DNA of 64,000 nucleotides from Apiosordaria backusii (GCA_030549205.1 JAUKTV010000014.1:930001-994000), one strand, 5' to 3'. Positions 31,683 to 44,682 are shown, counted from the first letter of the stretch. Made by a program: numbers and translations. The notes: a model not told the origin generated them from the sequence alone.

Positions 31683-33997
31683 GGTTGAGAGATAAGAGCT
31701 CAGAGAAGGTGAGAAGTGTCATTCAGACGTAGAGTGTTGTCAAGCACAGTGATTCGAGACAGCGGATATGTAGAGGCTTGCTTCTCATAGGGGTCGGGAA
31801 AAGGCGGGAGAGCGGTTGTTACGACTTCTGGTTGGCGACCCGGGGTCCTTAATATACCAACAACTTCTGTTAGTATTCCATAATAGGTACGCACGTCCTA
31901 GTAAGGGTAACTATGTAGATTCCGATACCACAGTTTGCATATCACACCGCCTAGTTGTTGGCTGAAAGGGGCTAGATCTGTCTGCTTCTGGAGCAAGGAA
32001 CCCGAGGAGCACACGACACTGTGATGACCGAAAAGCACCCCACAAGATCTACAGCGTATCTTATTCGCAGGTTCGCCGATGACCGTAGGTGATGGATCAC
32101 CTCACCATGCATGAGGTGACGGGTAAACATTCAGGGCGGAGCAAACCACCATCCCATCTCATGCTAAACCATCCCAATCCGATCACTCTTCACAGGGTCC
32201 GAACCGTTATTCTTTCCCTGCTTCCCTGAGACCTGACATCCTCAGCTGTGCTCTCAAACTTGGTTTCCAGATCGGTGCAAGCTCCGGCCGAATAAGAGGG
32301 CATTCTAGTCAGATGTCCATGGAAGCCTCTACCGAGAAAAAGAAACGGGTGCCGAAAACTATGGGGGATTTCATGATCTGGATCCGATCTGACTTATCAT
32401 TGGAGGCCATGGTGATCAGGCAAGGCAGGCTTGGGAAAAAGCAAACATGCTTGGGCTGCACAGCAATAGCGTGATCATGTGAAAGCGAGACACGAAGGAG
32501 AGGGGGTGAATTATTGGTTGCGCAGCTAGTCCGAACTGAACTTGCAGAACTATATCTGTAAAGACGGAGTCTTCCGCGCTGATGGGAGGTTTGAGGATTC
32601 TCGAGATGCTGGTGAGTGTCTTGATGGGATTGACCCCCACGGTGACGGCAGTGGAAGACGGCAGTTCCAAAACTGAGGCGTCGTTGGTTGTAAGCATAGG
32701 TCAACAGAATGTGTGTGATGGTCCCTTTTGAAGTATCGACATCGATGCGAAGTTCCACTGTCCCTTTCGGACTTTCGGGCCCCAGTCTGGGTGCATAATT
32801 GTGTCGATTCAGGAATGCGGGGTTCGGGACCGAAGGGGCGGATCTTATGTGATGAACAACACTTGACACACGCCTTAACACAATCAAAACTAGAAGAAAG
32901 AGTGAGCAGGTGAAGATAAGATAGTGTATACTATGAGTATACATTTTATCCAGATTGTTTGCCGAGGTCAATGTTGATCATTGATGTCAGAAGCTACTCG
33001 CTGAGAGCCAACGTCAAGGCTTAGTGTAGATAACCTCAGATCCAAGATACGGATAATCGAAGTGGAACAGAAGACAGACAGCCATGCAATTTTTCCGATG
33101 CATTTTCATCCGAGATGGAAACAAACAGTCGATCAGACAAAAACCAGCCCTGTGTTCACTCGCAGCACGACGTTCAACACGTGGGAGATCTGAGAAGATG
33201 GAACATCCTGACAAAGATATGCAGGGATGGCCCTGGCCAGCCGATCAGCAAAAACGATCTGGGATTCCAAAGTCTTGGCGACATTGTTTCTGGAAGCCAA
33301 TGCATGCCGGTCATGGGTGGCCGCGCGACGCGAAGGCCTCTGAGATTCTCGACGAACCCCTGAATGCGCGAACATGCATGTTGGCAACCTGTCAGAATGT
33401 GTGGAAGCAAGATCATCTCAACATCGCTTCCAAGCTTCTTCTATTTGGTATTGTAACTGGCTGTCACTGTTACTAGCGCTGATAGTGACGGAAGCTCGGC
33501 CCATCTTCCCTCAATTACAGTGGACACCCCACCTGCGCCACCAGAAACGACATCTGCGAAACCCGCTAACAATTTTGGAGCTCCTGCCCGAACAAGTCCC
33601 ACAGTCGCGCTCCAGCTCCCATCCTTTGGGCGCTCATTGTCATCGCGATTGTTGTTGCTTTCCCCAGGCAGTTGGACTGTTTGCTTCGTTCTTCAGAGTC
33701 TTCCACTATCATTAAGCGTTGAACACTGTCCGACAAATTCCCAAAGACCTGGAGATTGGATGAAACCGAACCAGCCCTTGGTTGCAACTCGAACGAGAAA
33801 CGAGATTACGTCCCCAGACAGCTTCAGCGTTTGCAGACACCACCTGCCACGACTTGTTCTCGGAGTTATCGACAGCCCGTTTGATCAATCGGCCGCATCG
33901 CAAATAAACATCCAGCTTCAAAGCGACGTTCGGCAACCGCACCGAGGGCGTTTGGTCGGCGGATGAGGACCGGGTCCTGTCCCGACGGCGCGGAGGG
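31683..33997. other. Intergenic with one weak minus-strand frame
   Basis: About 2.3 kb between the Nudix and kinase genes. A minus-strand frame from an ATG at 32944 to 32309 begins with one transmembrane helix (YLIFTCSLFLLVLIVL) and then GTVELRIDVDTSKGTITHIL, but degrades afterwards into sequence without protein character. It could be a relic or a gene with an unseen intron. The right end holds the kinase promoter. Confidence 0.45.
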
Positions 33998-36895
33998 ATG
34001 CAGACGGCAAAGGGGAAGGCTGAGGCGCTTGGACGGAAGGCCAAGGTTTGTTTGTTTTCCTAACGAATGATTACCTACTATTCTTTGCGACCTTGATGGC
34101 TGACGATATCTTTTTTTTTTTTTGCTCTAGCTCACTCAGTCGTACCAAGAACTCCTCGAGTAGGCCAACCAACGAGACCAACACTCCGTTCGTAATCACA
34201 CTGACCAGCTTCCTTCTATAGCGAGTTCTCGAACAAGGACCTGAAGTCGGTCGGCAACTACACTCTCGGGCGGTTGATAGGAAAAGGGTCCTTTGGCAAG
34301 GTTTACCTTGCCACCCACAAGCTCACAAATGGCTCCAAGGTTGGTCTCAACCGCATACACAGCTGGGCGAGGCAGTCGCTGATCTGGTTCCGATTCTAGG
34401 TCGTTCTCAAGTCCGCGAAAAAGGATGATGCGAACCTGGCCCGCGAGATCCACCACCATCGTCAATTCGTGCACCCCCATATCGCGAGATTATACGAGGT
34501 TATCGTAACCGAATCTATGGTGTGGCTGGTCTTGGAATACTGCTCAGGTGACGAGTTATACAACTACCTTATCGATCATGGCAAACTACCTGTTGAGAAA
34601 GTCCAAAAGACGTTCACGCAGCTGGTCGGCGCCGTGTGTTATGTGCACCAACAGAACTGCGTCCATCGCGACTTGAAGCTCGAAAATATCCTCCTCGATA
34701 AGAATGAGAACGTCAAGCTGTGCGACTTTGGTTTTACGCGGGAATACGAGGGCAAAGCGAATTACCTTCAGACGTTTTGCGGGACAATATGCTATTCAGC
34801 ACCCGAGATGCTCAAAGGAGAGAAGTATGCCGGCGAAAAGGTGGATGTGTGGAGTCTGGGGGTAATATTGTACGCTTTGCTCACGGGCGAGCTGCCATTT
34901 GATGACGATGACGACCAGGTCACTAGAACCAGGATCTTGACGCAGGAACCAAACTATCCCGACTTTATACCAGCGGACGCGTTATCACTCTTGAAGCTGC
35001 TCCTCTCGAAACGCCCCCTGCTCCGACCAACTTTACCGGATATTCTGGCGCACCCCTTCCTCGCCGAGCACGCGCCCCAGCAGCAGGAAATACTCAAATT
35101 CGAACGACCGGACCCCTTTTCAACCCCTATCGAGAAGGAAACGCTGCACCGGATGAAGAGTGCTGGGGTGGATGTTGAAGCTGTCATGGAAAGCGTTATT
35201 TCTCAGAGATGCGATGCCCTGGGAGGTTGGTGGACACTGCTGCTCGAGAAGGAGGTGCGGAAAGTGCTGCGTAGAGAGAGGAAACGAAGAGAGAGGGCTG
35301 AGAATAGGAACTCTCGTCGCTTCTCGCAAGCCTCCAGTAGACTAAACGCTCTGGCAACAGTCGAGGAATCCCAATTCGCCAAACTCTCAGATACTCCACA
35401 CAGGACACGCGGCCGGAGCCAGAGGAGAAGCGCCCACTACCCGAGCTTGACGATTCCAGACTTGCCCGGGTTCGCAGATTTTTCCAAAATCGTCAATGGA
35501 AATCTCAGTCTCAGCCCGGATGGCGAGGTGCCACCACCACCAATTGACAAGGACTCGATAAGATCAGTCAGCTCGTCAAGGCATCGGCGGCCCCTGCCCC
35601 CACCAAAGGAAGGGGTGCTACGTAGTGCCCGGTCCAGGGGCTCTACGCTTCATCTTGTGACGACAACCGACGCGCTGGATGCCAACAGCACATCGCAAGC
35701 AGATGATCCGAAGAAGGTGAAGAAGAGGCCGTCACATGCTATTCTGGCAACGTGGAAGAACTGGACCCACTGGCTGTTTGAGCACACAGGGATGCACAAG
35801 AACTCGAACAAGCGAGGGGGAAGTCAGTCGGCACCCAACCTTCTGTCCAAACAGTCGAGCGCAAAGGACACCAAGTCGAAGGATGCAAGCCCACGGCCGC
35901 AGACGAGCAAATATCCTGTGAGCAGCTCAGGAGCAGCTCCCGCTACCGCCAGCCTCCCGAAGGGGGTGGTTGCCAATGGCTACCCGCCCCGGGGCTCTTC
36001 GGCAGCCCAAGGAACGTCTTCGAATCCTATATCGCCGACCCTGTCAACCCCATCAATGCATGCCCCTCGGATACCGAGCTCTTCGGCATACAAGCGGCAA
36101 TCCATGTCGCCTTCACCGTTAACCCCTCGCTCAACAGTCCGGCGGTCGTCTGGACCCACGGGACTTCGGGGAAGAAAGTCTACCTCGTCATCTGTATCAT
36201 CTGTGCGCTCTCTGCACCACACTCACCATCATAGCCACAGCAAAGCTAGCTCAACATCATCCAACGGCTCTGTCTCCACGTCAGTATCCAAGACGCCAAT
36301 GCAGAATGCTCGAAGCCCCCACCACTCGGTCAAAGTCTTACCGGCGACACCTACCGCGAATACCTTTCCCAGCAACATCCGTCTTGTACGGGACCGCAGC
36401 GGCCCACCGTTGAGTGTGTTCAATGAAGGACTACCGCCCTTTAACGGGGCTATTATCCCCCAGGCACCAGGAAGTCCGAACCCCTTTTCAGGTGGCGGGG
36501 TCATGTTTGCCAAACGCAAGCGGAATATCTTTAAGGGGCCCATGCTGAGCCTAGCGGGGTCGAGGGACACGCGAAGTTCGGGTTCAGGGTCGGCAAGCCA
36601 CTCCAGAAGCGCAAGCGCTAGCGGTCTTGGGCGTAGGAGTGGTGAGATGGCGATCCAGGAAGTGGATGAGGATGCCGAGGAAGAAGAGGCGGCTGAACAG
36701 GGAAGGGGCGGCCATAGTGTGGCAGACGAGCTCGAAGAGGAGGTAGAGGAGGTGGACTCGTTCAGCCCCATTGTAAAAGGCCCCGGAGAGATTGTGGAGG
36801 AGAAGATATACGAGGAAGGGGAGGAGCAGGCCGAGCTGAGGGACGGGTTCCCTGGATTGCAGCCTGCGGCGACGATAACACCGTCGCCGGTGTGA
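33998..36895 (+). CDS. CAMKL-type Ser/Thr protein kinase (KIN4/FRK1-like)
   Basis: Exons 33998-34045, 34131-34159, 34222-34339 and 34400-36895 give 896 residues. The kinase domain covers residues ~39-300: 'NYTLGRLIGKGSFGKVYLA' (glycine loop 46-53), the VVLK lysine (K69), REIHHHRQF, HRDLKLEN (catalytic Asp 156), DFGFTREYEG (Asp 174), FCGTICYSAPEMLKGEKYAG and VDVWSLGVILYALLTGELPF. The activation loop carries a Thr in the GT-x-CY-APE context. A basic helical region (LEKEVRKVLRRERKRRERAE) follows, then ~550 residues of Ser/Pro-rich disordered sequence ending in acidic clusters. In fungi such kinases regulate polarity, septation or mitotic exit. Exact orthology is not certain by eye. The second exon is only 29 nt. 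Confidence 0.92.
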
Positions 36896-39675
36896 TTGTT
36901 GGCTTGCACAAAAGATCTACTTTTTCTTGTTTTGCTAATCTGTATGAGAACATGAGTGACAGGGAGCCAGGGCCTGGGTACACCTGATACGGCCGAGAAA
37001 GACACGACGAGCGGAGGAGATGTCAGAGTGCAAGTGAGAGGTGTTAATAGCTGCTGCAAAAAAAGGTGGTGGCGCGTTGCAAGGATGGCTGACTGGCTGT
37101 ATATCTACCTTGTAGCTACCACGGTAGCGCGTGGTTGTTGCTTTTCATTTGTTTTTTTAAAGTTGGGCGTGTTTGTGTTTGTATTGTAGCTATTAGGGAT
37201 ACCACTTGAAAGAATTCTGTATACATTTGCTTTGTTGATTTCAAAGATCTCTTTGGTCCTTGCCAATCATATGGATGACAGTATCTTGAACTACCTTACC
37301 ATACTCAACTCCCAACAAATGAAACACACCATCGATGATCTTCCCGACTGGTACTTCCTCGACTCGCTTATGGCAACGTATCATTGGGGAACAGGAGCGA
37401 GCTGCCGGCAAGTTCCATGACACCTCCTCGGCAAATAGTTATTGAACCTAATGATCACCTCATGTTTTCAAATCAAGTCTGGCATCACTTTCGTCTCGGG
37501 GATCTCGGTCATGATAGTTGACAAGAAGATCCGAGAAGGCAACCATCGGCTGGAATACCCAGACTCTTGGAGACGTCAAGTGACTTGTCAATTAGTCTGG
37601 CCCATACACTTGGAACACTAGAGAAGGAAATATCAGCTTGGCGTTTGCGGAGGGGAGGACGGGGGGTTGATGTCATTGGATCATTGAGTGATGATTAACG
37701 ATCGGGAGTTTGGGCTGAAGAGGGCCGAACGCCGGACTTGTGATAGTGAGTAATGAATAAGCTCACGAGGTTTGAGAGTTGAGATTTCCATCTTGGGCAA
37801 GACCTATTCTTAGCTGACCTTCCTGTCCCGGTTTTCAGCGTGTGCGGTTCGAGGGTCACTGGCAAGTGTGGTGAGTGGCACCCTCCCAATATGCAGCCAA
37901 TTAATATCGAGCCGTGCTTGGGAGCTTGGGTTGCGGTTGCACGCAACGTGCCGCTGACCACAGCAGAACACTGCTGCGAACTATTGCGACTACTGCACGC
38001 CCTGCGTCTTCCCTCACGACCCTAACCTCTCTCTGTTCTCCCGACCCTGACATCAGGCGGGGTATTACGCTTCTCTCCCATCCTCGATGCACGCAGAGCA
38101 AGCCACAATTCGGTAAATGTTTCTTCCCGCGACTCCCCTTATTATTCACAAATTAATCCTCATACCGGTAGGGCAGAGAAACATGAACCCAAACGCTTCC
38201 TCCCGCTTACCGGCCCCAGCTTTGTGGTCATTGGGACTGGAAGCGAGTTGAACTGCACTGCTGGCGATCCAGGTTACCAAAGTGTCGTATCATGGCATGC
38301 CTATGATATTACCATTGGCTGCGCCTCGCCGTCGCCCGCCGCAAAGAGTCAGAGATAAAGAGATACCAGCAACCGCAGCAGCTGCCGTCCATGTCTCCCC
38401 CCTCGCACCTGGCTTTGGTTTGGTTTGATGGTCGATTAGGTGAAGGGTCACTGCGCAGGCCAAGAATCACGACAATTCCCGTGGATAATAAACTTTGCTA
38501 AGGGTCTGTGATACCAGCTCCGAAAAGAACGGGATGACAAGACCTTCAGCAGAGGGCAGATCATCATTTCCTATCCCGGACACTTTCTTCCTTTTTTTCT
38601 CCTACGTTACCTCTCTTCATGTCGTACATCTACCCTAACCAAGCTCGGTCAGCTCTTCTTATTTTTCCTTAGGAGTCTGTGACCCCCTCTTCCCCTCATC
38701 ACACGGCTTACCCAAAACCGCCGTGTACCTCCCCCACAGATCGTTGAAGATGGGTGGGTTGACCCACTCACATATGCACATCCCGTCCACGGATATCCTT
38801 CTTTTTTATTCTGTACTATCAGTTCCCCTGAGCTTGGGAAGGTTCTGGATCGCCAAGCCCACCACACACATACAACACACACACGAGCCCGCCTCCGATT
38901 GACTTAGCGTCAAGCGGCTTACTTTGCGCCGGAGTCACATCACGGGTTTTGTCTCCGAGATGGCGACCGAGTTTGAACTTCGGTCCCGGATCTTGAGGCT
39001 ACTACACCAGTTAAACACGTTAAACAACACCGTGAACTTCCTCCCGAGAGTCTGGGCGAAGCAGCCAGCGTAGGATCGCTTCCCGTGAGGCATGCTCAAG
39101 GGCAGTGATATCGAGGTTTTCAGAAGACGCTATGGGTTCGTGGTGGCTTCAACTTTACCTTTTCGAGATAACATACCGGCTTGCCAGGAAACACTAGAGC
39201 TTCTGGTGTGTGTGTCTGTGTGTGACAGAAGCTCAACACCACATGGTCGGACGGGCATGTTGTGCTCTTTTACCTCCGAGTCACGACTGCGATAGCCTGA
39301 TGGATGAGGAGATTTGTTTCAAGAGGGCAAGGGTCAATCATGGCCCCTCCTCCCTCATCAGACCGATTTGGACTTTCATGGTGTTTGTGCGTGCCTGTCA
39401 AGGGGGGGAAGTGGAACTGATTATCACTTCGGCATCAGATTCAATGCCCGAATATAAGATGGGTGTTCCCAGTCTCTGTTTGCATGTCTCAGTTTGGTCG
39501 ATGTTTCATGGGTACTACTCTATCATCGCTGTTACTTCCAACCTACTGAACATTGCTCACGGTTCGGAGGTTTTCTCTTTTTTGTTCGTTGTCGGGTACT
39601 ACACTACTTTGTTCCTCTTTTGTGTTCCATCGTCTCAAACAGCTGTTCGTGAAGGTCATATCGGACAGTTTTTTC
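36896..39675. other. Long intergenic region, no gene seen
   Basis: About 2.8 kb. Open frames are short, overlap on both strands and lack motifs; a short CA-rich run lies near 38861-38884. The right end lies upstream of the laccase start and should hold its promoter. No copper or stress element could be assigned. Confidence 0.5.
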
Positions 39676-41922
39676 ATGGTGGTTACCGCTGTTGTCTCCA
39701 ACATGATCTTGTCCTACGCGGCTGTCGCCTTGTGGTGGTGTTTGATCGCGCTTGGTGGTGCGGTTGCTCTGGGTTCTTCCCTCGAGCAGCCTGTTACGCC
39801 GCTGCTGCTGAGGGAACGGTCACCGCGGCTACAGCCGAGACAGACGTGCAACACTGCTACGAACAGGCAGTGCTGGACTACGAGCCCGGCGTTTAATATC
39901 AATACTGATTGGGAGGCTTCAACGCCTGTTACGGGTGTCACCAGGACTGTGAGGATCACCTGGTGGAATATGAGGAGAAAAGGAGTGCTGACTTGAGTGT
40001 GGTGTAGTATACCTTCACTCTTACGGAGGTTAATAATTGGGTGAGCGGAGATGGGGGGATCAAGGCTAAGGCTATGCTGGTTAATGGTATGTTTCCTTTT
40101 TGTGTGACCCTGAGGGGATATGTTGCTAACATTGAGATTTCAGGGCAATTCCCAGGTGAGCAGCGATTCTGAGGAGACGAAAAGGTTGATTCTCACATAG
40201 TACGCTTTTCTAGGGCCAACTATCACGGGCAGTAAGTTTGATTTCTCAGTCATACGCTAAATTCGAGTCGCTGATGAACGCAGACTGGGGAGATAGAATC
40301 AATGTCACCGTCATCAACAACCTAGTCAGCAACGGGTATGTTAATCTCAAGACTGACTCCGACGACTGTTAACCACCTGTGCCAGCACATCTATCCACTT
40401 CCACGGCATCCACCAGAAGAACACAAACATCAACGATGGTGTCAGCGGTGTGACCGAGTGCCCTATTGCTCCAGGGAGAAGCAAGACTTATTCGTTCATT
40501 GCTACCCAGTACGGCACAGCTTGGTGAGTGAATTGCCATACCTGTTGGCCAAAGACGAGTTGCTAATAAGAGGTCAGGTACCATTCACACTTCTCAGCTC
40601 AATATGGCAATGGTGTCCTTGGCGCCATCCGAATCAATGGCCCGGCATCAAGCAATTATGACGATGATCTTGGTCCGCTTGTTATTAGCGACTGGTACTA
40701 TGGTTCTGCCTTTGCCCTGGCACATCGGGTGAACAGCCCGACGAATCCATAGTATGGACTCCCTGAACAAACGACTGGCTGGTCAGTTCTAACTTCATGT
40801 AGCATTCCTGGTTTCCCTGGATCACCGCCTCCTAGTGACAACATTTTGTTCAATGGCATTAACAGAAGCTCCAGCGGATCTTCGGGGAGCTATCGCAGGT
40901 TCACACTCACAGCTGGGAGACGGCACCTGCTTAGACTCATCAATGGATCCGTGCAAGCCAGCTTCGTTGTGTCATTGGTTGGGCATTCCTTCACCATCGT
41001 TGCCACGGACATGGTCCCTATCACACCCGTCACCGTAACAAGTCTCTATGTCGGTGTTGGCCAAAGATACGATGTCATCATCAACGCCAATCAGCCTGTC
41101 GGCAACTACTGGTTCAACACCACCTTCTCCTCAGCTCCCTGCGGCGGAGCTACCAACCGTCCGGCCATGATCTTCCAGTACTCTGGAGCCCCAACAGCCA
41201 ACCCTACCAACGCGGGAACAGTCCCTCCCGACTCCCGTTGCGCCGACGTCCTCACCTACTCTCCCATCGTCAGCAAGTCGGTCCCCTCGGCCTCCTTCAC
41301 CACAGGCAACACCCTCAACACCCGCCTCCAAATCTCCACCACCGGCGGCATCTCCCGCGTCTACTGGCCCGTGAACACCACCCCCATGAAGGTAAACTGG
41401 GGCAGCCCAACCCTCGAGTACGTCAAAAACGGCAACACAGGCACCATGCCCGCCAACACAAACGTCATCTCCGTCCCCACCGCCAATCAATGGACCTTTT
41501 GGCTCATTGTCAACAACTCCTCCATCCCTCACCCAGTCCACTTACATGGTCACGATATTCTGATCCTGGGAGCCAGCCCGGCTTTGGCGGCGCCGATCAA
41601 CCCGGCTAACAGACTGAGACCGTACAACCCTTCTGTGGACGGCCCAACGTTGAAGGTTAATAACCCGACGAGGAGGGACACGACGATGCTGCCGGCGTGG
41701 GGGTGGCTGGCGCTGGCGTACAGGACGAACAACCCGGGCGCGTGGCTGATGCACTGCCATATTGCCTGGCACGCGTCGCAGGGTTTTAGTGTGCAGTTTC
41801 TGGAGCAGTTGACGAGCATACCGACGGCGATGAACTTGAATGAGCTGACGGCGAATTGTAATAATTGGGATGGGTTTTATCCGAGTTCGGCGCCGTTTTT
41901 GCAGGATGATTCTGGGATTTGA
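39676..41922 (+). CDS. Secreted ascomycete laccase (multicopper oxidase)
   Basis: Eight exons (39676-39948, 40008-40086, 40144-40155, 40214-40231, 40284-40335, 40386-40523, 40578-40751, 40803-41922) give 621 residues. A signal peptide is followed by a propeptide ending in a basic site (SPRLQPRQ). Copper ligands: 'HFHGIHQ', YHSHFSAQYGNG, HPVHLHGHD and HCHIAWH. The C-terminus ends DSGI, close to the processed DSGL tail of ascomycete laccases. The enzyme oxidises phenols with O2 in the medium or cell wall. Two exons are only 12 and 18 nt. The first ligand motif is HFHG, not HWHG, and the residue after HCHIAWHASQG is Phe, where ascomycete enzymes mostly have Leu. An ATG at 39703 is an alternative start. 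Confidence 0.95.
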
Positions 41923-42216
41923 TTTTGCGTTTTGGTGTTTCTCTTGTGTATCAATTTGGTTAGGGTGTTGATATTGGGGTGGGTGTTGTGTGGACTGCTG
42001 GTATCATGAAGTGGTCGTTGAGTCTCTTTTGAAGTAGGTAAGGTATCTAGTTCACAAACCAGACTTTTTGTTCTTTTGTTTAGGTGAATAAACGCTGTAT
42101 TATTGCTTCGTATATTACATGCTGTACAGAGAAAAAGGGGGTATTACCACAACCTGTCAACTATCAATCCACTGTGTCTCCTGACTCTCAAACACATATC
42201 ATGTAAGGTAACCAAT

Positions 42217-42888
42217 TTACTTCTGCTGCCCCCCCCTCCCACCAAACCCCAACCAACCCCCCGCCTTCCTCCCCCCCTCCACAACCCCATTCCCGACACT
42301 TTTGCTTCCTTCCACAACACCCCCAACGAGGGTGTTCCCCGCCCCACTGACGGGGTTGCTGTTCCCACCAGGGAGGTAACCTCCCTGGTCATCTTTCCCT
42401 TTGCGTTCGAGTCGGTTGATGCCCTCTTTGGAGAGGAGATCTCCGACTGGCCTCCCCAGTCCGTCTTGGCCTAGCTGGGAGGAGGCGGTAGTGTGGAGGT
42501 TGTCTTGGAGGGTGTCGACTTGGGAGATGCCGGTTACTTTTGTTTTGTTGAGGTTTTCTGTGGGGGGGACAAGTGTTAGTAGACGTATAAGGGAGAGGTT
42601 GGAGGTTGGAGGGTAGGGGCAAGGGGCGAGAGTGGAAGACTGAAAAGGGGGAATAGGGGTCGGGGGTTAGGGGTTAGGGTAGAGGAGTCAGGGGTCAAGG
42701 GTTAAGGGTTAAGGGTTAAGGGTGGAGGGTGGAGGTAACAGATTACGGGAATGAGAAGGGGAATAGATGGTACCTTTGGTGGTGTAGCTCGCCTTGTTGT
42801 CGCGGGTGAAGTAACGGAGGTAGAGGTCCTCGAGGTAGGGGACCCAGGTCTCGTAGAAGTTGTTGTACTGCGTTTTTGTCCACTCCAT
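42217..42888 (-). CDS. Small orphan protein, 151 residues
   Basis: Exons 42888-42774 and 42557-42217 join in phase. The first exon reads MEWTKTQYNNFYETWVPYLE, DLYLRYFTRDNKASYTTK; the second continues KVTGISQVDTLQDNLHTTAS, LGRPVGDLLSKEGINRLE, then a Gly-rich tail. It has no signal peptide or membrane helix. I recall similar small soluble proteins in mould genomes without assigned function; no domain name can be given. It is convergent with the laccase, whose stop lies about 295 bp away. The 216-nt intron, long for this window, contains the telomere-like repeats. Confidence 0.7.
42661..42722. repeat. Telomere-like repeats within an intron
   Basis: The plus strand reads gggttaggggttagggtag and, after a short spacer, three gttaag-gg units. 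These are TTAGGG and TTAAGGG variants; TTAGGG is the telomere repeat of many filamentous fungi. The tract lies wholly inside the intron of the 151-residue gene. Confidence 0.85.
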
Positions 42889-43558
42889 TTTGGATCTTTG
42901 GTTGATAGACTTGTTCTTTGAAGTTTGGTATAAATAGCAAGATATTCCGGTGTTGAATCTGTTTGACCTAAACTGCGATGGTTGATTTCTAAGGAAATTA
43001 AGAAAGGTCTTGGAAAACGACTTGGAGATAGAGCGAGCCCTTATTATGTTCTCGTTCCTGGACAAACAGGCTTAATTTGGGCACCGACTTACACGCAAAA
43101 ATCAAGTGTGGCTGCTGGAGAGGATGATGAAATGCGGCGGGTGGATGGGGGTGGATGCTACGTCATGCTAAGATGACTTTTCCCTGTTTTGGATGCTCGC
43201 GGTTGAAGCCCGCCAATCAGGGGCTTGAGAGTTGGCGATGGGAGGTGTCACAAGCCACACCTCCTTCATGACTGGTTTTCTAGCATAAACTTTGTTATTG
43301 GGGGATTTTTGAGCAGAATTATGCTTTGGGTATGAATTGGAAGGGAGGTATGATGTAAATTGTGTTGTGTGAGGTTTAAGGCGCGATCCCCGCACGCGCT
43401 GTGGCATTGTTGTTGCCTCACAGCATGTATTGACAGGAAAACTACCTAACCACCAGTAGGTCTGACTTGGGCATGACATGACTCGAATGCGCTAGTATAT
43501 CTCAAGATCAATGCCTGGAAGAATCACCGAGACATCATCGGGAAATCTGTGCCACAAG
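42889..43558. other. Intergenic, no gene seen
   Basis: About 670 bp between two minus-strand genes. It should hold the promoter of the 151-residue gene. Nothing else was recognised. Confidence 0.55.
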
Positions 43559-44013
43559 TCATGGACCGGAAGTAGACTTCCTAGCTGGAATCATCTCCTG
43601 TTCTTGAGGCGTCGTTGACGTGCAAGCCTCCATGCTGCAAGATGTTGCAGTCTGAAGGCTCGATGGGAAGGGGGTCTGGAATGCCCCTGCTCAAGTGATT
43701 ACGAGGTTAGAACAACACATCGGCATACAGGCTTGTTATATGGGTATAGCGTACCGTTCATAGCTATGAGATCTGTGTACCTCAACTTTGATGTGGTTGT
43801 GGTAGAGGCTTCTTTCATTTTCTCTTGGAGATCAAGCAGCTGTGTGGAGTTGAACGATGGTTGACTGGGAGGAGGGTGCTTATTCTCGGTTGCGGCGTGA
43901 GTATGGATTGTAGTGGTACATTGCAATCCTATTTCTTCGTGGACTTCGAAAAGAAATGGCCTATCATTGTCTTCGAGGAGGCCGCAGTGAGATAAAGCCT
44001 GTTTGTTGGGCAT
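43559..44013 (-). CDS. Candidate small protein, 128 residues
   Basis: Exons 44013-43755 and 43686-43559. The 68-nt intron has GTACGC, a CTAAC branch and GCAG, and joins in phase. The protein starts MPNKQALSHCGLLEDNDRPF, has a Pro/His-rich centre and ends 'EMIPARKSTSGP'. No family is recognised. The ATG was chosen because upstream in-frame codons are not ATG. It is divergent from the Zn2Cys6 regulator, with about 670 bp between starts. The splice signals argue for it; the low-complexity sequence argues against. Confidence 0.42.
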
Positions 44014-44682
44014 AGCTGTCTGAATATGTATCTTAGATAAGTCACCAATGAAGATAGAATGGTTAGATAAACTGAAGACTGAGTCGAGCAAGTTTTGAAC
44101 CGTTTGTGGCCTCCTCTTCTAGAAAAGACAGATTTCTAGGAACTGGCTGCTCATATATATAGATGATCTGAAAGATCCGCACATATTTGGAGAATTGTCC
44201 ACCATAAGCCTACGTGCACAACAATGTATGCATTCACCGACTCCGTTGTGTTGCCGCCGGCTTCACCGGTCAATTGTCATCCTCGCGGTCTACAATCACT
44301 TGTCTTTTAAGAGATAAGGCGACGTCTACCCGTGCATAATCTCTCCAGCTCTTTCACCATGACGCTGTACTAGCTAATAAAATCCGCCTTAGAACCCCTG
44401 AAAATCACCGGTCCGTGGCTTGAGAGCGGCGACACCATTGGTGGCTGCGCCACGAAATTCTGCAAGGTGCTGCCTCATCTGTGTGCAAGAGCGGTTTTTG
44501 TGCGGAGCTGGACCGGTGAGGATGGAGCTGCGCAAATGGACCGGTGAAGTTGGCATGCGTGGTTGAGAATGCTCTACTTAAGGTGGAGTGAACACTGGAA
44601 GGGTGATCACCTTCGCAACTCTCTGTTAACTTCAGACTACCTTACCTACTCTGTTCTAATTATCTACCAACTTCCATAATAC
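44014..44682. promoter_or_regulatory. Divergent promoter region
   Basis: Separates the 128-residue candidate (minus) and the Zn2Cys6 regulator (plus). A ggaccggtgag-like string recurs near 44509-44520 and 44538-44548 and resembles accggtc strings at 44410 and 44266; this could be a binding site but is unproven. Confidence 0.45.

Noticed and set aside
32309..32944. Minus-strand frame with one membrane helix
   Set aside because: Only the first third looks protein-like and no splice model rescued the rest; mentioned in the intergenic note only.
39210..39660. Frames extending upstream of the laccase start
   Set aside because: The laccase signal peptide and propeptide start at 39676 or 39703; upstream residues do not fit.
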